Source: a virus
Strand: one strand, 5' to 3'
IMG/VR virus record: IMGVR_UViG_3300033064_008235
Span: 1 to 64,000 of that record
DNA: 64,000 nucleotides
Position numbers and translations under genes: made by a program. Positions 8,722-17,275 of the stretch are shown in pieces. The notes beneath the pieces are model-generated. The model saw nothing but the letters and a program-made list of their open reading frames with translations. It had not been told where the DNA came from and made no database searches. Each line of letters starts with the position of its first letter. Positions within the stretch are counted from its first letter, which is position 1.

Positions 8722-8746
8722 GTCAGCTCCTTGTTGCAATGTATGT

Positions 8747-8775
8747 ATTATAACACCGTTTCAATAACCTGTCAA
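8747..8775 (-). promoter_or_regulatory. Consensus early promoter (2)
   Basis: TTGACA (8775-8770), 17-bp spacer, TATAAT (8752-8747). It fills the 55-base gap between two small genes. Confidence 0.9.
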
Positions 8776-8776
8776 C

Positions 8777-9010
8777 TCAAAGGGTCTTTGCAAGTTCGTA
8801 CTCAGCGTCACGTTCGTCCAGCACGCGGTTGAAGTCTTCAACAAGGACACGCTCGCGAACTTCGCCGTAGACATTGAAGGGCTTGTCAACGATCACAGTG
8901 TGCTGGACCTTGCCACCGTACTTGACACGGCTAGATTCCACGGTGCCAGTGTAGGGGAACAGACCCATGTACAGTCCATTGATGCGTTCCCCGGTAAGAT
9001 TCCATTTCAT
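8777..9010 (-). CDS. Small early protein
   Basis: 77 residues, predicted beta-rich (INGLYMGLFPYTGTVESSRV, GKVQHTVIVDKPFNVYG) with a charged C-terminal helix. A ribosome site AAGGAG lies before the ATG. The fold resembles small phage proteins that act on host targets, but no family is recognised. It is driven by promoter (3). Confidence 0.65.
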   Translation of the reverse strand: MKWNLTGERINGLYMGLFPYTGTVESSRVKYGGKVQHTVIVDKPFNVYGEVRERVLVEDFNRVLDERDAEYELAKTL

Positions 9011-9040
9011 ATGCTGCTCCTTGTTGCTGTTTATGTGTAT

Positions 9041-9069
9041 ATTATAGCCGATCTAGCAATTCCGGTCAA
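9041..9069 (-). promoter_or_regulatory. Consensus early promoter (3)
   Basis: TTGACC (9069-9064), 17-bp spacer, TATAAT (9046-9041). The whole segment of about 43 bases is nearly identical to promoter (4), so one is a duplicate of the other. Confidence 0.88.
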
Positions 9070-9070
9070 C

Positions 9071-9304
9071 CTATACGTTTACTTTATTCTCGTAGGAATA
9101 GCGTTTGAATTCCACGTATTCCACAGACCCCAGTACGTCTTCCACTTTCTTGCCTAGTTCGCACTCTACGTATCCCATGTTATCGAAGTACCATTTTCCG
9201 TTGCCGGACTCCACACATTTCATCACATCCTCTACGGAACCAAACACTCCTACTAGGTCAGAACCTTCGTAATCCACAAAACCCAATAACGAATAAACTT
9301 TCAT
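9071..9304 (-). CDS. Small early protein
   Basis: 77 residues with acidic, glycine- and valine-rich sequence (LVGVFGSVEDVMKCVESG, ELGKKVEDVLGSVEYVEF), likely alpha/beta. No domain recognised. It is the first gene after the duplicated promoter and the porin terminator, so it is transcribed independently. Confidence 0.65.
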   Translation of the reverse strand: MKVYSLLGFVDYEGSDLVGVFGSVEDVMKCVESGNGKWYFDNMGYVECELGKKVEDVLGSVEYVEFKRYSYENKVNV

Positions 9305-9333
9305 TTTGAACCTCTTTTACTGTTTAAGTGTAT

Positions 9334-9362
9334 ATTATAGCCGGTCTGGCAATTCTGGTCAA
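9334..9362 (-). promoter_or_regulatory. Consensus early promoter (4)
   Basis: TTGACC (9362-9357), 17-bp spacer, TATAAT (9339-9334); near-copy of promoter (3) about 290 bases away. Confidence 0.88.
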
Positions 9363-9385
9363 CCAAAATTTCGTGGATTTTTTCA

Positions 9386-9415
9386 ATAAAAAACCCTGCC
9401 TTGTGCAGGGTTTTT
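9386..9415 (-). terminator. Terminator of the porin gene
   Basis: A CCCTGC/GCAGGG hairpin extended by A-T pairs, 5-base loop, with U-runs on both strands. It closes the porin transcript on the minus strand and could work in both directions. Confidence 0.85.
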
Positions 9416-9459
9416 GTGGTTATTTTGCAACAGATTGTTGCAAAATTAGGTTGACACAA

Positions 9460-10368
9460 TTAGAAATTGTATTCTATACCAACGCCGTATTGTTTAACAT
9501 CGGCTACTGATTTTACATTGTCAATATTAGCCCAACGACCATGCAGAGTCAGTGACTTGCTTATGTGGTAAGCCACACCAAGTGCTTTGGCAGTTACACC
9601 AGTGCTGGTTTCGCCGTAGCTGCCCAACAATGCAACATGTGAATTGATTGCTTGACGAACACCCACGCTCTTGCCTGTGCTGTTAACACCAGACACTTTG
9701 TCATCGCTGTACATGCCAAACACTGTGGTACCTGTTTTGGCCACAGTGTACTTGGCACCAAGGATGGTGCTTGAGCTGTTTACACGGTTGGAGTAACTTG
9801 CCACGGTAGCCGACACAGGGCCTGCTGAATAATCAATGCTGGCAGTGTGTGCATTGGTCACGCCGGCTGTTTCGCTGTTGGACACTGCGTAGTTACCTTT
9901 GAATCCGGCCACAGTTGGGGTGCTAACAAATACTGCGTTTTGCAAACGGCTACCTTGTGCATTATGAATTGTGGTTGCGGATGTGCCATACGCATTTTCC
10001 ATCACATCAAAGTTATCCAATGCACGAGTCACACTGTGCTTGTCGCGGCCTAGACCAATGGCACCAAACTTGCCGTCCAAACTGAACAGCGCAGTACGAT
10101 CACCCAGTGTAGTAGCTCCAGGTGCGTCCATGAAAATTCCAGTTTCGATCACAGCACTGGCTGTGATACCATTGCCAACATTGGTTGTGGCCTTAAATCC
10201 CAGGCGACTGGAATCATTGGTCAATCGTGTCAATGCACCAGCGGTGCCCAAGGTATAAGATTCTTGATACTGACGGACTTTGCCATAGACGCTGACTTGC
10301 GGGGTGGTTTGTGCCTGAGCAAAACCTGCGGCCAATGCCAGGGCCATTAGTAAAGCATATTTCTTCAT
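9460..10368 (-). CDS. Outer-membrane porin, betaproteobacterial type
   Basis: 302 residues. A signal peptide of about 19 residues (MKKYALLMALALAAGFAQA) is followed by mature sequence VSVYGKVRQY, the porin hallmark SSRLGFKATTNVGNG, then LGRDKHSV, and a C-terminal IEYNF ending in Phe, the signal used by the BAM machinery for beta-barrel insertion. General diffusion porins of Burkholderiales and Methylophilales look like this, though they are usually about 350 residues. It should form a 16-strand trimeric channel in the host outer membrane. It has its own promoter and terminator. Possible roles: replacing the phage receptor porin to block superinfection, or changing nutrient uptake. Confidence 0.88.
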   Translation of the reverse strand: MKKYALLMALALAAGFAQAQTTPQVSVYGKVRQYQESYTLGTAGALTRLTNDSSRLGFKATTNVGNGITASAVIETGIFMDAPGATTLGDRTALFSLDGKFGAIGLGRDKHSVTRALDNFDVMENAYGTSATTIHNAQGSRLQNAVFVSTPTVAGFKGNYAVSNSETAGVTNAHTASIDYSAGPVSATVASYSNRVNSSSTILGAKYTVAKTGTTVFGMYSDDKVSGVNSTGKSVGVRQAINSHVALLGSYGETSTGVTAKALGVAYHISKSLTLHGRWANIDNVKSVADVKQYGVGIEYNF

Positions 10369-10426
10369 GAAGTTTTCCTTTTAAAAAATTGTTGTTATGT
10401 ACCCAAAGGCACATTCTTACTTAGCT

Positions 10427-10455
10427 AGTATAGCAATGTAATTGTTATTTTACAA
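10427..10455 (-). promoter_or_regulatory. Probable sigma70 promoter for the porin
   Basis: TTGTAA (10455-10450), 17-bp spacer, TATACT (10432-10427). It overlaps the last codons of the upstream large gene. Confidence 0.6.
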
Positions 10456-12373
10456 CTAGATTGGCTGCTTCCGCCTCGGTGTATGTGCTCGGAATCAAGT
10501 TTGCACGGGCAGGAACTGAATTGGGTGTGCTAGGAACCACTGTGTCTTGTCCGGTTCCCACAGCATCCAGAACGGATACATTTCTACCTTCTCTCAAACA
10601 GGCCACTATGGCTTGCCCACCTTGTGTGCTGAGATTGGCAATGGTTTCAAGGAACTGTGCTGGTCCATCTTGTTCAGTATTGATTCCATAAGCAGGCAAA
10701 CTCTGCACCAAACTTAGAATTGGTCCGCGGCTGGTCGGATCTAGATTGGCCACGTCTATACTGGCCAACGAAAGATTGATGTTCTCTGTGTTGAGATTAG
10801 CAGCCATGGAAATAAAATTACTGTTCAATACTGAAGATTGTGTGGGATACAGACTTTCAATTCCAACAACTTCCGCAGCAGCCACCGTGATCAATGCATT
10901 CAGTGCTGCATCGGGATTGATATAGGTTCCTGTGCCCGGCCCTGGGGGAATATACACTATATCGTCTATGCCTGTATTATAAACTCCATCCACTGTGTTT
11001 AGCATGCGAGTGTAGATGACAATCAATGTGTTCAAGATTCCATCTGATGTCATGCTATTGATCGTGGTGGTAACATTGGTAAGATCACTTGTAAACGGTA
11101 CTCCAACTGCTGCACCCAACAGATCAGTTATGACCAATGTTCCATTGGGCCCTGTGCCAGTTGCATACGTGTCAGCATAGAATTCCGCCACTGATGGTGG
11201 AACTGCTGTGGTCAATGAACTTATGAGATCAAGGTCTCGAGTGGTCTCCATGTTGGCAAAGGCCAACGCCAACTGTATCAAACTCATGTTGTTGATATTT
11301 TTAATTTGTTGCAAACTCACTGTGATAGCCTTGCAAGCCAATGCTTGATCTGGAGGAATGATCAAACTCAATCTTTGATATGTGATCATATTGCTACCAC
11401 CCAGGATCAGCACATATCGTGGCAAATAAATCAACAACTTTGAATTCACAGCGCCTTGGTTGTTGTCATAGATGGCGCGAAGCACAGTTGATGTCGATTG
11501 ATTGTAAGTTCTCACTGTGAGACTGGGATAGCTGTTGGGCAATATCTTGACTGGATTTAACAAGTCAGCCATGTTATTGATGTTTGGTGTGCTTACTCCA
11601 AACACAGCCAGCACCTGTTCTAGTTCTGTGCCGGTGACATTCAACATGCCCTGATATGCTAGTCGTTGCAAATTGTCACTTACGGTGACATTTGGAGTTG
11701 CAATGTTGTTGATATCAGCTTGGTCAATTCCTGCTTGAATCAATGCATTGCTTACTCCTGGGGTGAGGTTGGTCAATGAAGCCAATCGTCTCAACAACGA
11801 AGCCGGTGATCCAAAATTACCAAGGTCGGCAAGATCAATCAATTGTCCTAGCGCAGCTAGATCGACACCAAATGCCAACATGGCCAAATTCACATCACTG
11901 AGATTTCCAGTGATTAAACTGTTCATTGTGGTAAAGGTTGATCCTAGATAAGTTTGGCTGTTGATACTGGTATTGATATAGTTGTTTGTTGCACTCACAT
12001 ATCCTTGTGCTGCCGGGAACACCTGTGCAAACACAGTCACATTACCGTTGCCAAGATAACTATTGCCTTGTTCAGTGATTACTCCAGTGAATCCAGAATT
12101 TACATTTATCCCCAAATCAAGATAGGCCGCAGGTGTGTTGTCAGCCAGTGCTGGTACTGTGGAAGAGCAAAACGTAGACATACTGATCAATGTGCTGGCA
12201 GTGATACCAGCTGATCCTGAATTAGCTATTGCAGCAAAGAAAGGAACAAGCAAAGAGGTACCGGTGTAAGAAGTTGCCGCAGCAGTCCAAGTGTTGGCAA
12301 TTCTGATGCCACCGTTGTTGCTGAGCGTGGCACCAGCAATCATTTGCAAAGGAGTCAGAATGCCAATGGTCAT
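10445..12373 (-). CDS. Large virion-like protein next to PAAR
   Basis: 642 residues, very rich in Asn, Thr, Ser, Leu and Ile, with no signal peptide and repeated short units such as NLTNLTPGV, LADLGNFG, NNMADLLNP and NINLSLASIDVANLD. The composition is typical of phage baseplate or fibre proteins. It starts 3 bases after the PAAR gene, which caps the tail spike, so a tail-tip, baseplate or adhesin role is likely. T4-like cyanophages carry similar large proteins beside PAAR, from memory. Exact function unknown. Confidence 0.6.
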   Translation of the reverse strand: MTIGILTPLQMIAGATLSNNGGIRIANTWTAAATSYTGTSLLVPFFAAIANSGSAGITASTLISMSTFCSSTVPALADNTPAAYLDLGINVNSGFTGVITEQGNSYLGNGNVTVFAQVFPAAQGYVSATNNYINTSINSQTYLGSTFTTMNSLITGNLSDVNLAMLAFGVDLAALGQLIDLADLGNFGSPASLLRRLASLTNLTPGVSNALIQAGIDQADINNIATPNVTVSDNLQRLAYQGMLNVTGTELEQVLAVFGVSTPNINNMADLLNPVKILPNSYPSLTVRTYNQSTSTVLRAIYDNNQGAVNSKLLIYLPRYVLILGGSNMITYQRLSLIIPPDQALACKAITVSLQQIKNINNMSLIQLALAFANMETTRDLDLISSLTTAVPPSVAEFYADTYATGTGPNGTLVITDLLGAAVGVPFTSDLTNVTTTINSMTSDGILNTLIVIYTRMLNTVDGVYNTGIDDIVYIPPGPGTGTYINPDAALNALITVAAAEVVGIESLYPTQSSVLNSNFISMAANLNTENINLSLASIDVANLDPTSRGPILSLVQSLPAYGINTEQDGPAQFLETIANLSTQGGQAIVACLREGRNVSVLDAVGTGQDTVVPSTPNSVPARANLIPSTYTEAEAANLVVK

Positions 12374-12376
12374 TGT

Positions 12377-12658
12377 TTATCCTGCAAACACAGTTGCACT
12401 GCCAGTGGCAACAAAAGTACAGCCAGCCAGGCCATCACCAACTCTTGCCAATGGCCTCAGATTGGCAAATACTGTGATACTGCCACTGGAAATTGGTGCC
12501 ACGTGTGGTCGACATCGATGACCTAGATGAGGCGTACTGAGATCACCAAGACTAGCCGCTGGTTTCAAATTAACAAATACTGTGGGACTGCCCGTTGCAA
12601 TCACAAAAGGACTGCAATGTGGTACTCCGTGATCACCCAATCTTGCTACTGGTCGCAT
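12377..12658 (-). CDS. PAAR-domain tail spike tip protein
   Basis: 93 residues from the ATG preceded by GGAGAAGG. The sequence has the PAAR pattern: RLGDHGVPH near the start, repeated Pro-His turns (STPHLGHRC), and beta turns such as TGSPTVFVN, SSGSITVFAN and TGSATVFAG. Three ATVFAN-like strands suggest the trimeric cone fold. PAAR proteins sharpen the gp5 spike of contractile tails and bind metal by His/Cys at the apex. The start is 25 bases inside the upstream gene. Confidence 0.85.
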   Translation of the reverse strand: MRPVARLGDHGVPHCSPFVIATGSPTVFVNLKPAASLGDLSTPHLGHRCRPHVAPISSGSITVFANLRPLARVGDGLAGCTFVATGSATVFAG

Positions 12659-12848
12659 ATGCCTTCTCCATAAGTGTATTAAACAGACCCGGCCATGCTT
12701 CAATTTCTTCGTGCTGCTGTTGAGTATGCGGCTCTGAAGGAATTTCTGGGAGAAATTCTATCACATGGTCTAGGTCGTCTGGGATATCGTCATAGCAATC
12801 GTATACTTCAATCACATCACGACGCATGATCACAAATCTATGTCCCAT
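12633..12848 (-). CDS. Small conserved acidic protein
   Basis: 71 residues from the ATG 4 bases after a TATAAATA box; longer in-frame starts exist upstream (12923). The sequence is acidic with VIEVYDCYDDIPDDLDHVI and EPHTQQQHEEIEAW. Proteins like this occur near tail genes of T4-like cyanophages, from memory; function unknown. No ribosome site is evident, consistent with a leaderless late message. Confidence 0.6.
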   Translation of the reverse strand: MGHRFVIMRRDVIEVYDCYDDIPDDLDHVIEFLPEIPSEPHTQQQHEEIEAWPGLFNTLMEKAYATSSKIG

Positions 12849-12860
12849 ATTGTATTTATA
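12846..12860 (-). promoter_or_regulatory. Late promoter fused to start codon
   Basis: TATAAATA (12860-12853), then four bases, then ATG at 12848. With T4 spacing the transcript would begin at or within a base or two of the start codon. Confidence 0.6.
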
Positions 12861-12876
12861 GGAGCAAAAACTCGTA

Positions 12877-13167
12877 TCAACCCAAATGTATACTGGTGGT
12901 ACTTTGCATGTATTGGTCAGCAAATGATTTGTCGCTGGCCACTGCCACGGTCACGGTGAGTTTGTTCAAGCTGATATCTTTGTCCGGTGCCACAGTAAAC
13001 AAGTATGGCATCAACCCTGGTCCCTTGGCACCCATGGCAATTACCATGGGTTTTGACAGTTTGTAATGTGTGGCTGTTTCTTCGTTGAGTCTTGCTACCA
13101 ATTCCTCACCTGATGTGAGTTTGAGTGTAACTACTTCGCCTGCGCTAACGCCTTTATCTATAAACAT
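12877..13167 (-). CDS. Conserved small beta-barrel (Sm-like?) protein
   Basis: 96 residues. The N-half has an Sm/RNA-chaperone-like pattern, VVTLKLTSGEELVARLNEE followed by YKLSKPMVIAMG, which resembles small phage Hfq/LSm-like proteins, then KLTVTVAVASDKSFADQYMQ. No catalytic motif. It lies 29 bases inside the longest reading of the next gene and one base below glutaredoxin. The LSm comparison is from pattern only. Confidence 0.6.
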   Translation of the reverse strand: MFIDKGVSAGEVVTLKLTSGEELVARLNEETATHYKLSKPMVIAMGAKGPGLMPYLFTVAPDKDISLNKLTVTVAVASDKSFADQYMQSTTSIHLG

Positions 13168-13413
13168 TTATTCTCCATATCCACCAGCGGTTTCTTCAAT
13201 GTATCTTCTTAGTTCTGTGAACCCGCCAATGTAGTTTTTGTTCACAAAAATTTGTGGTAGTGTTTTTGCTGCAGGAACTGCTGCCAACAACTGTTCCTGG
13301 GTGTATCCATTACCAATTTTCTTTTCTTCATACGCGATATTGCGCTGCTCCAACAAGGCTTTGGCTTGGTCGCAGAATGTGCAATTGTCCCGACTCCAGA
13401 CTATAGCTGACAT
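13168..13413 (-). CDS. Glutaredoxin
   Basis: 81 residues. Thioredoxin fold with active site C11-TF-C14 in IVWSRDNCTFCDQAK, the cis-proline region TLPQIFVN and GGFTEL near the end, all standard for glutaredoxin. It reduces the C-terminal disulfide of class I ribonucleotide reductase using glutathione. It stands directly downstream of nrdB and so supports dNTP production with NrdA, whose C-terminus keeps the CIAC pair. Confidence 0.93.
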   Translation of the reverse strand: MSAIVWSRDNCTFCDQAKALLEQRNIAYEEKKIGNGYTQEQLLAAVPAAKTLPQIFVNKNYIGGFTELRRYIEETAGGYGE

Positions 13414-13422
13414 AATTTTCCT

Positions 13423-14526
13423 TTATAAATTTGGTAGTTGATCGTAATCAACTTCCCCGCCAAGCACACCAATAACATAATTTGTACTCTCGGTTTCCTG
13501 TAACGCGGCCTGTTTGTTTGATATTGAAACATGCTTGTTGAACCATGGAATAGGTGTGTTGCGTGGTGCTGCAGATTGATATTTGATGCCAATATCTTTG
13601 AGAGCACCAACTGCTGTGTAATCCACAAAATCTTTGAGAATGTTGGCATTGAGACCAATCACTGGGCCCATCTTGAACAAGTAGTCAGCCCAGTCCTTTT
13701 CTTCACGAATCACATCCTGATACAATGCATATACTTCTGCTTCGCAGGCGTCTTTGGCAGCAGCAAATCGACTGTCTTCTTTGATCACTTGATTGATAAG
13801 ATATGCAGTCCATCCTTTGTGCAGCAATTCGTCTTGCAGAATCAATCCAATGATATTACCATTGCCAATGAAGATTTTGTTTTCTACCATGGCCAAGCTG
13901 GTGGCAAACGATACCATGAATCGGAATGCTTCTAATGCATAGCTGGCATTAAGCGCCATCCAAATTGCCCGAATGTGTTCTTTTTCAGATACAAGTTCTG
14001 GGTTGACTTCTTTAAAGCAATTTAGTCTATGCAGGTTATCATAATATTTGCCCACACTTGACGCCATGTCTACAATTTCTGTAGTGTCATGAATGGTATT
14101 AAAAACATCCTTGGGCACATTGTAGATGTTACGAATGATATGGCTGTAACTCTTTGAATGAATATTTGTTTCAAAAAACCCCCAGTTATACATCAATGCT
14201 TCTACTTCGGGTAGGCTGCACACTGGAGTAAACACTTGTGTGGGCCCGCGTCCTTGTAAACTGTCTAGTGCAGTCTGACGCAACAAATTGCTGGTAAAAA
14301 TATGCTTGACCGCATCACTTGCCTCCTTAAAATCGTTTGCGTCTTTTGTGAGACTGATCTCCTCAGGTTGCCAGAAGAAGCCACGTGCAGTAGATTCAAA
14401 GTCTGCAATCTTTTTATATTTGACTTCTTCAAAGCGTTGAATAGTTACTGGTCCTGCCGGGTCCAAAAACATCTTACGATTTAAATAATCTGTCTTGGTG
14501 GTTAAGTTGTATTGCGCTTGACTCAT
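13423..14526 (-). CDS. nrdB: Ribonucleotide reductase class I small subunit
   Basis: 367 residues from the ATG that overlaps the stop of the preceding lipoprotein gene (ATGA). Iron-ligand motifs are visible: ETNIHSKSY (Glu-x2-His) and LQDELLHKGW (Asp-Glu-x2-His). NrdB holds the di-iron tyrosyl radical cofactor and passes the radical to NrdA for reduction of ribonucleotides to deoxyribonucleotides. The gene is intact, in contrast to nrdA. The grx-nrdB-lipoprotein-nrdA order makes it part of a nucleotide supply operon. Confidence 0.95.
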   Translation of the reverse strand: MSQAQYNLTTKTDYLNRKMFLDPAGPVTIQRFEEVKYKKIADFESTARGFFWQPEEISLTKDANDFKEASDAVKHIFTSNLLRQTALDSLQGRGPTQVFTPVCSLPEVEALMYNWGFFETNIHSKSYSHIIRNIYNVPKDVFNTIHDTTEIVDMASSVGKYYDNLHRLNCFKEVNPELVSEKEHIRAIWMALNASYALEAFRFMVSFATSLAMVENKIFIGNGNIIGLILQDELLHKGWTAYLINQVIKEDSRFAAAKDACEAEVYALYQDVIREEKDWADYLFKMGPVIGLNANILKDFVDYTAVGALKDIGIKYQSAAPRNTPIPWFNKHVSISNKQAALQETESTNYVIGVLGGEVDYDQLPNL

Positions 14527-15434
14527 TTTATCACACCCTCGGCAGTTACTTGAATATTGCTTATGCTCCAGTATGCTCCTGTACTGTTGCACAATGAACC
14601 CCATGAACAACTGTTGTTCCACCACGGTGCCGAACTAGGACCTGCTGGACTATAACCTTGCCAAAAAGATAGATTCAACCAGTAACCATTCTTCATACTG
14701 GCTACCAATGAAGTCATATCCACAGTACCGCTGCCCTCTGCACCTGATCCAACTGAACTATTGTAAACCACCACGCTTTTGTCATTTTGTGAATATGTCA
14801 CAGTCATGGTAGGGGTTGTTCCATACGTGAAATCAGTTACCATATCGAATGGTTTTGTCATATCAATAGTACCAACCAGACTATGCAACCCATTGGTAGC
14901 AGTGGGTGAACTGGTCATTGCTGAGTAGTTGAAGCAACTGTTGTTGGCAGTGTCTGCAAATGAGTATTCATATCGTTGAGGAGCACTTGAACCGCCTGTG
15001 CCCAAATGCATAGTGGTTTGTGTAATCTTGTTACCATTGGTTTCTAAGAAATCAATTTCTTGGCAGTTCCATTGTGTACCATTACCACCTGCATCACAGT
15101 AGTTAGTACCCGTGGGTTGAACACTGGGTTGAACTGGATTTGATACCATGTAGAAACTGGCATTAACATAGTTCTGTGATAGTTTTGACAAATCAACAGT
15201 TGCCTTGATTTGTGTGATGTTCACATACCCTTGTTCGGACACAACTCTACCTGCTGCACAATTTGTGCCTTCACCAAATGTCACTGAGTTGCCAGATATA
15301 ACAGGATCAGTTCCGCACTTGTTGTAGTCCACTACAAACGCAGGAGTAAATGTGTTTGCGGTTGCAGACGGTGCTGATGTTTTACCACAGGCCGCCAATG
15401 CCAATATGCCGAATATAACTAATAATTTTTTCAT
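14523..15434 (-). CDS. Lipoprotein glycoside hydrolase, GH7/GH16 (clan B)-like
   Basis: 303 residues. Lipoprotein signal ending in LAAC (C16). The catalytic-type motif E126-I-D128-F-L-E131 matches the ExDxxE centre of clan GH-B (GH7 EMDIWE, GH16 ExDxxE). Further GH7-like landmarks are YCDAGG before it, CQEIDFLETNG, DMVTDFTYG, WLNLSFWQGY and a closing WSISNIQV strand. Several Cys could form disulfides, fitting a periplasmic or surface enzyme. The target may be a beta-glucan or other cell-surface glycan. It is inserted between nrdA and nrdB, with its own ribosome site AAAGGA and a 4-base overlap with nrdB. The fold assignment is from motifs only. Confidence 0.65.
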   Translation of the reverse strand: MKKLLVIFGILALAACGKTSAPSATANTFTPAFVVDYNKCGTDPVISGNSVTFGEGTNCAAGRVVSEQGYVNITQIKATVDLSKLSQNYVNASFYMVSNPVQPSVQPTGTNYCDAGGNGTQWNCQEIDFLETNGNKITQTTMHLGTGGSSAPQRYEYSFADTANNSCFNYSAMTSSPTATNGLHSLVGTIDMTKPFDMVTDFTYGTTPTMTVTYSQNDKSVVVYNSSVGSGAEGSGTVDMTSLVASMKNGYWLNLSFWQGYSPAGPSSAPWWNNSCSWGSLCNSTGAYWSISNIQVTAEGVIK

Positions 15435-15445
15435 GTGTTTTTCCT

Positions 15446-17275
15446 TTAGAGTTTACATGCGATGCAATCATCTTGATCGTCAAAGTCAATAGGTTCCAAC
15501 ATTGTTGGAGCTTCTTCTGCCACTGCTTTACTACCTGCTTTGTTGATCAAACTGTAGTAAAAAGTTTTTAGTCCCCACGCATGAGATTGCATTAGATTTT
15601 TAGCAATCAATGTAGTAGGAACTTTACGATCTGGAAAATGTGCAGGATTATAAAAAGTATTGGTACTGATCGATTGATCAACATACGCCGCAATCACTGC
15701 GGCTGTTTTCAAATACCCGTCGCAATCTTTCTGTTCCCACATCAGTTGATACTTGTTCTTTAGTTTATGATATTCAGGAACAACTTGTACAAATGATCCT
15801 GCTTTGCTTTCTTTCACGCTGATCAAACTCATTGGCATTTCAATACCATTAGTTGAGTTAATAGCAACGGAACTTGATTCCACAGGGGCCACAGCACCAT
15901 TGGTAGCATTACGCACACCATAAGTGATCATGTCTTTGCGCATGGGTTCCCAGTCTAGTTCAGGAGAGAAGTCAGTTAGTTCATTCACCCCCTCGGCTCG
16001 TAGTTCCCAAGGAAATACTCCTTGCCCATAACGTGTGTGATCTGAACTCAAACACTTGCCGCGTTCTTTAGCTAACTCTACTGACATTTCTGTAAGATAG
16101 AATGTTTGATGTTCCATCCAGGTTTTGAGTTCAGCTAATGAATCTTTTTCACCATACTTGAGATTGCGTTTTGCATGCCAATAAGCAAGATTAGTAATAC
16201 CAATGCCCAGTGGACGAATCTCATCATTGCTTAGTTTGCTTTGAATTGACAAGAAGTCTTGGTAATCTAAAATGTTGTTGAGACTGCGATGCAATATACG
16301 GCAAGCACGGCGCATGTCTTCTGGGTGTCTGAACGCACCCCAATTTATACTCCCGAGGGTACAAAGCGAGATTCGGCCCTGGTCATCATCGAGTCGTTTA
16401 AAGCTCTTGGTAGGCAAAAGTATTTCTTGACAGAGGTTACTCTGATAGATAGGATCAACCTTTGTATCAAACGGACCTTGTCGCTGAACATTGTCAATGT
16501 ATGTTAGATATATTCTGCCAGTATCAGTTCTTTCTTTTAATATTCCACCTTTGAATACTTCTTCAGCACTCATTGTTTTCTTCCGAATATCAGTGCGTTT
16601 TTCGTATTTTACATATAGAGCCTCAAACAAATCAATGTCTCTATAAAATGCCTCATACAGATCGGGGACTTCATTAGGGTCAAAGAATGTAATATTACCC
16701 TGATCTTTGAACCTGCGCCAAAAGAATGCTGATAATACTACATTATAGTCCATATGCCTAACTCGAGTCTCCTCAGTGCCTTGATTATTCTTTAATACAA
16801 TCAAATCATCAAACTGATAATGCCAAATTGGATATGTGATTGTGGCACTGGCATTACGAATTCCGCCCTGGCTATTATGTGTTAAAACCATTGGCCCATC
16901 ATTGCTAGAAGAAGCAAAAAAGGTATGAGTATCTTGTACTGTGATATCGATATATTCCACCTTGTTACTCTGCCCCACAGCCGAGACAAGTAACCGAGTA
17001 AATCCCAGTTCTGTCAGAACACGATGGTCACTGGTTAGTTCTTTGGGGTTTTTTTGTAAGAATTTGCCGGTTTCACCCAGTACCATTATAGGATGATTTA
17101 TTGAACAGTTTAGCACCACTCCATTTTCAAACTCTAATCGAACCTGGTCCTCAACATCAACCCTGGTGTTGAACTTGTCAGTAACTGTTTTAAAAACAAT
17201 TTCTCCCAGTTTGTTCATGGTTTTTATTTCCATACCTATCACTAGGTCTTTTATTTGTATTTTTTTAGTTTTCAT
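15446..17275 (-). CDS. nrdA: NrdA C-terminal fragment with split-intein C half
   Basis: 609 residues from the ATG at 17275, which overlaps the stop of the homing endonuclease by 11 bases. Residues 1-134 are an intein C-half: VGxEIK-like start, block-B-like NCSINHPIMV, then EYIDITVQDTHTFFA and the terminal VLTHN. Residue 135 is Ser (+1), starting the C-extein SQGGIRNASATITYP, the usual NrdA sequence. The last residues, CIACKL, are the redox pair reduced by glutaredoxin. The N-terminal fragment is at 18859-19815. After splicing the enzyme would be about 773 residues (T4 NrdA 754). Confidence 0.92.
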   Translation of the reverse strand: MKTKKIQIKDLVIGMEIKTMNKLGEIVFKTVTDKFNTRVDVEDQVRLEFENGVVLNCSINHPIMVLGETGKFLQKNPKELTSDHRVLTELGFTRLLVSAVGQSNKVEYIDITVQDTHTFFASSSNDGPMVLTHNSQGGIRNASATITYPIWHYQFDDLIVLKNNQGTEETRVRHMDYNVVLSAFFWRRFKDQGNITFFDPNEVPDLYEAFYRDIDLFEALYVKYEKRTDIRKKTMSAEEVFKGGILKERTDTGRIYLTYIDNVQRQGPFDTKVDPIYQSNLCQEILLPTKSFKRLDDDQGRISLCTLGSINWGAFRHPEDMRRACRILHRSLNNILDYQDFLSIQSKLSNDEIRPLGIGITNLAYWHAKRNLKYGEKDSLAELKTWMEHQTFYLTEMSVELAKERGKCLSSDHTRYGQGVFPWELRAEGVNELTDFSPELDWEPMRKDMITYGVRNATNGAVAPVESSSVAINSTNGIEMPMSLISVKESKAGSFVQVVPEYHKLKNKYQLMWEQKDCDGYLKTAAVIAAYVDQSISTNTFYNPAHFPDRKVPTTLIAKNLMQSHAWGLKTFYYSLINKAGSKAVAEEAPTMLEPIDFDDQDDCIACKL

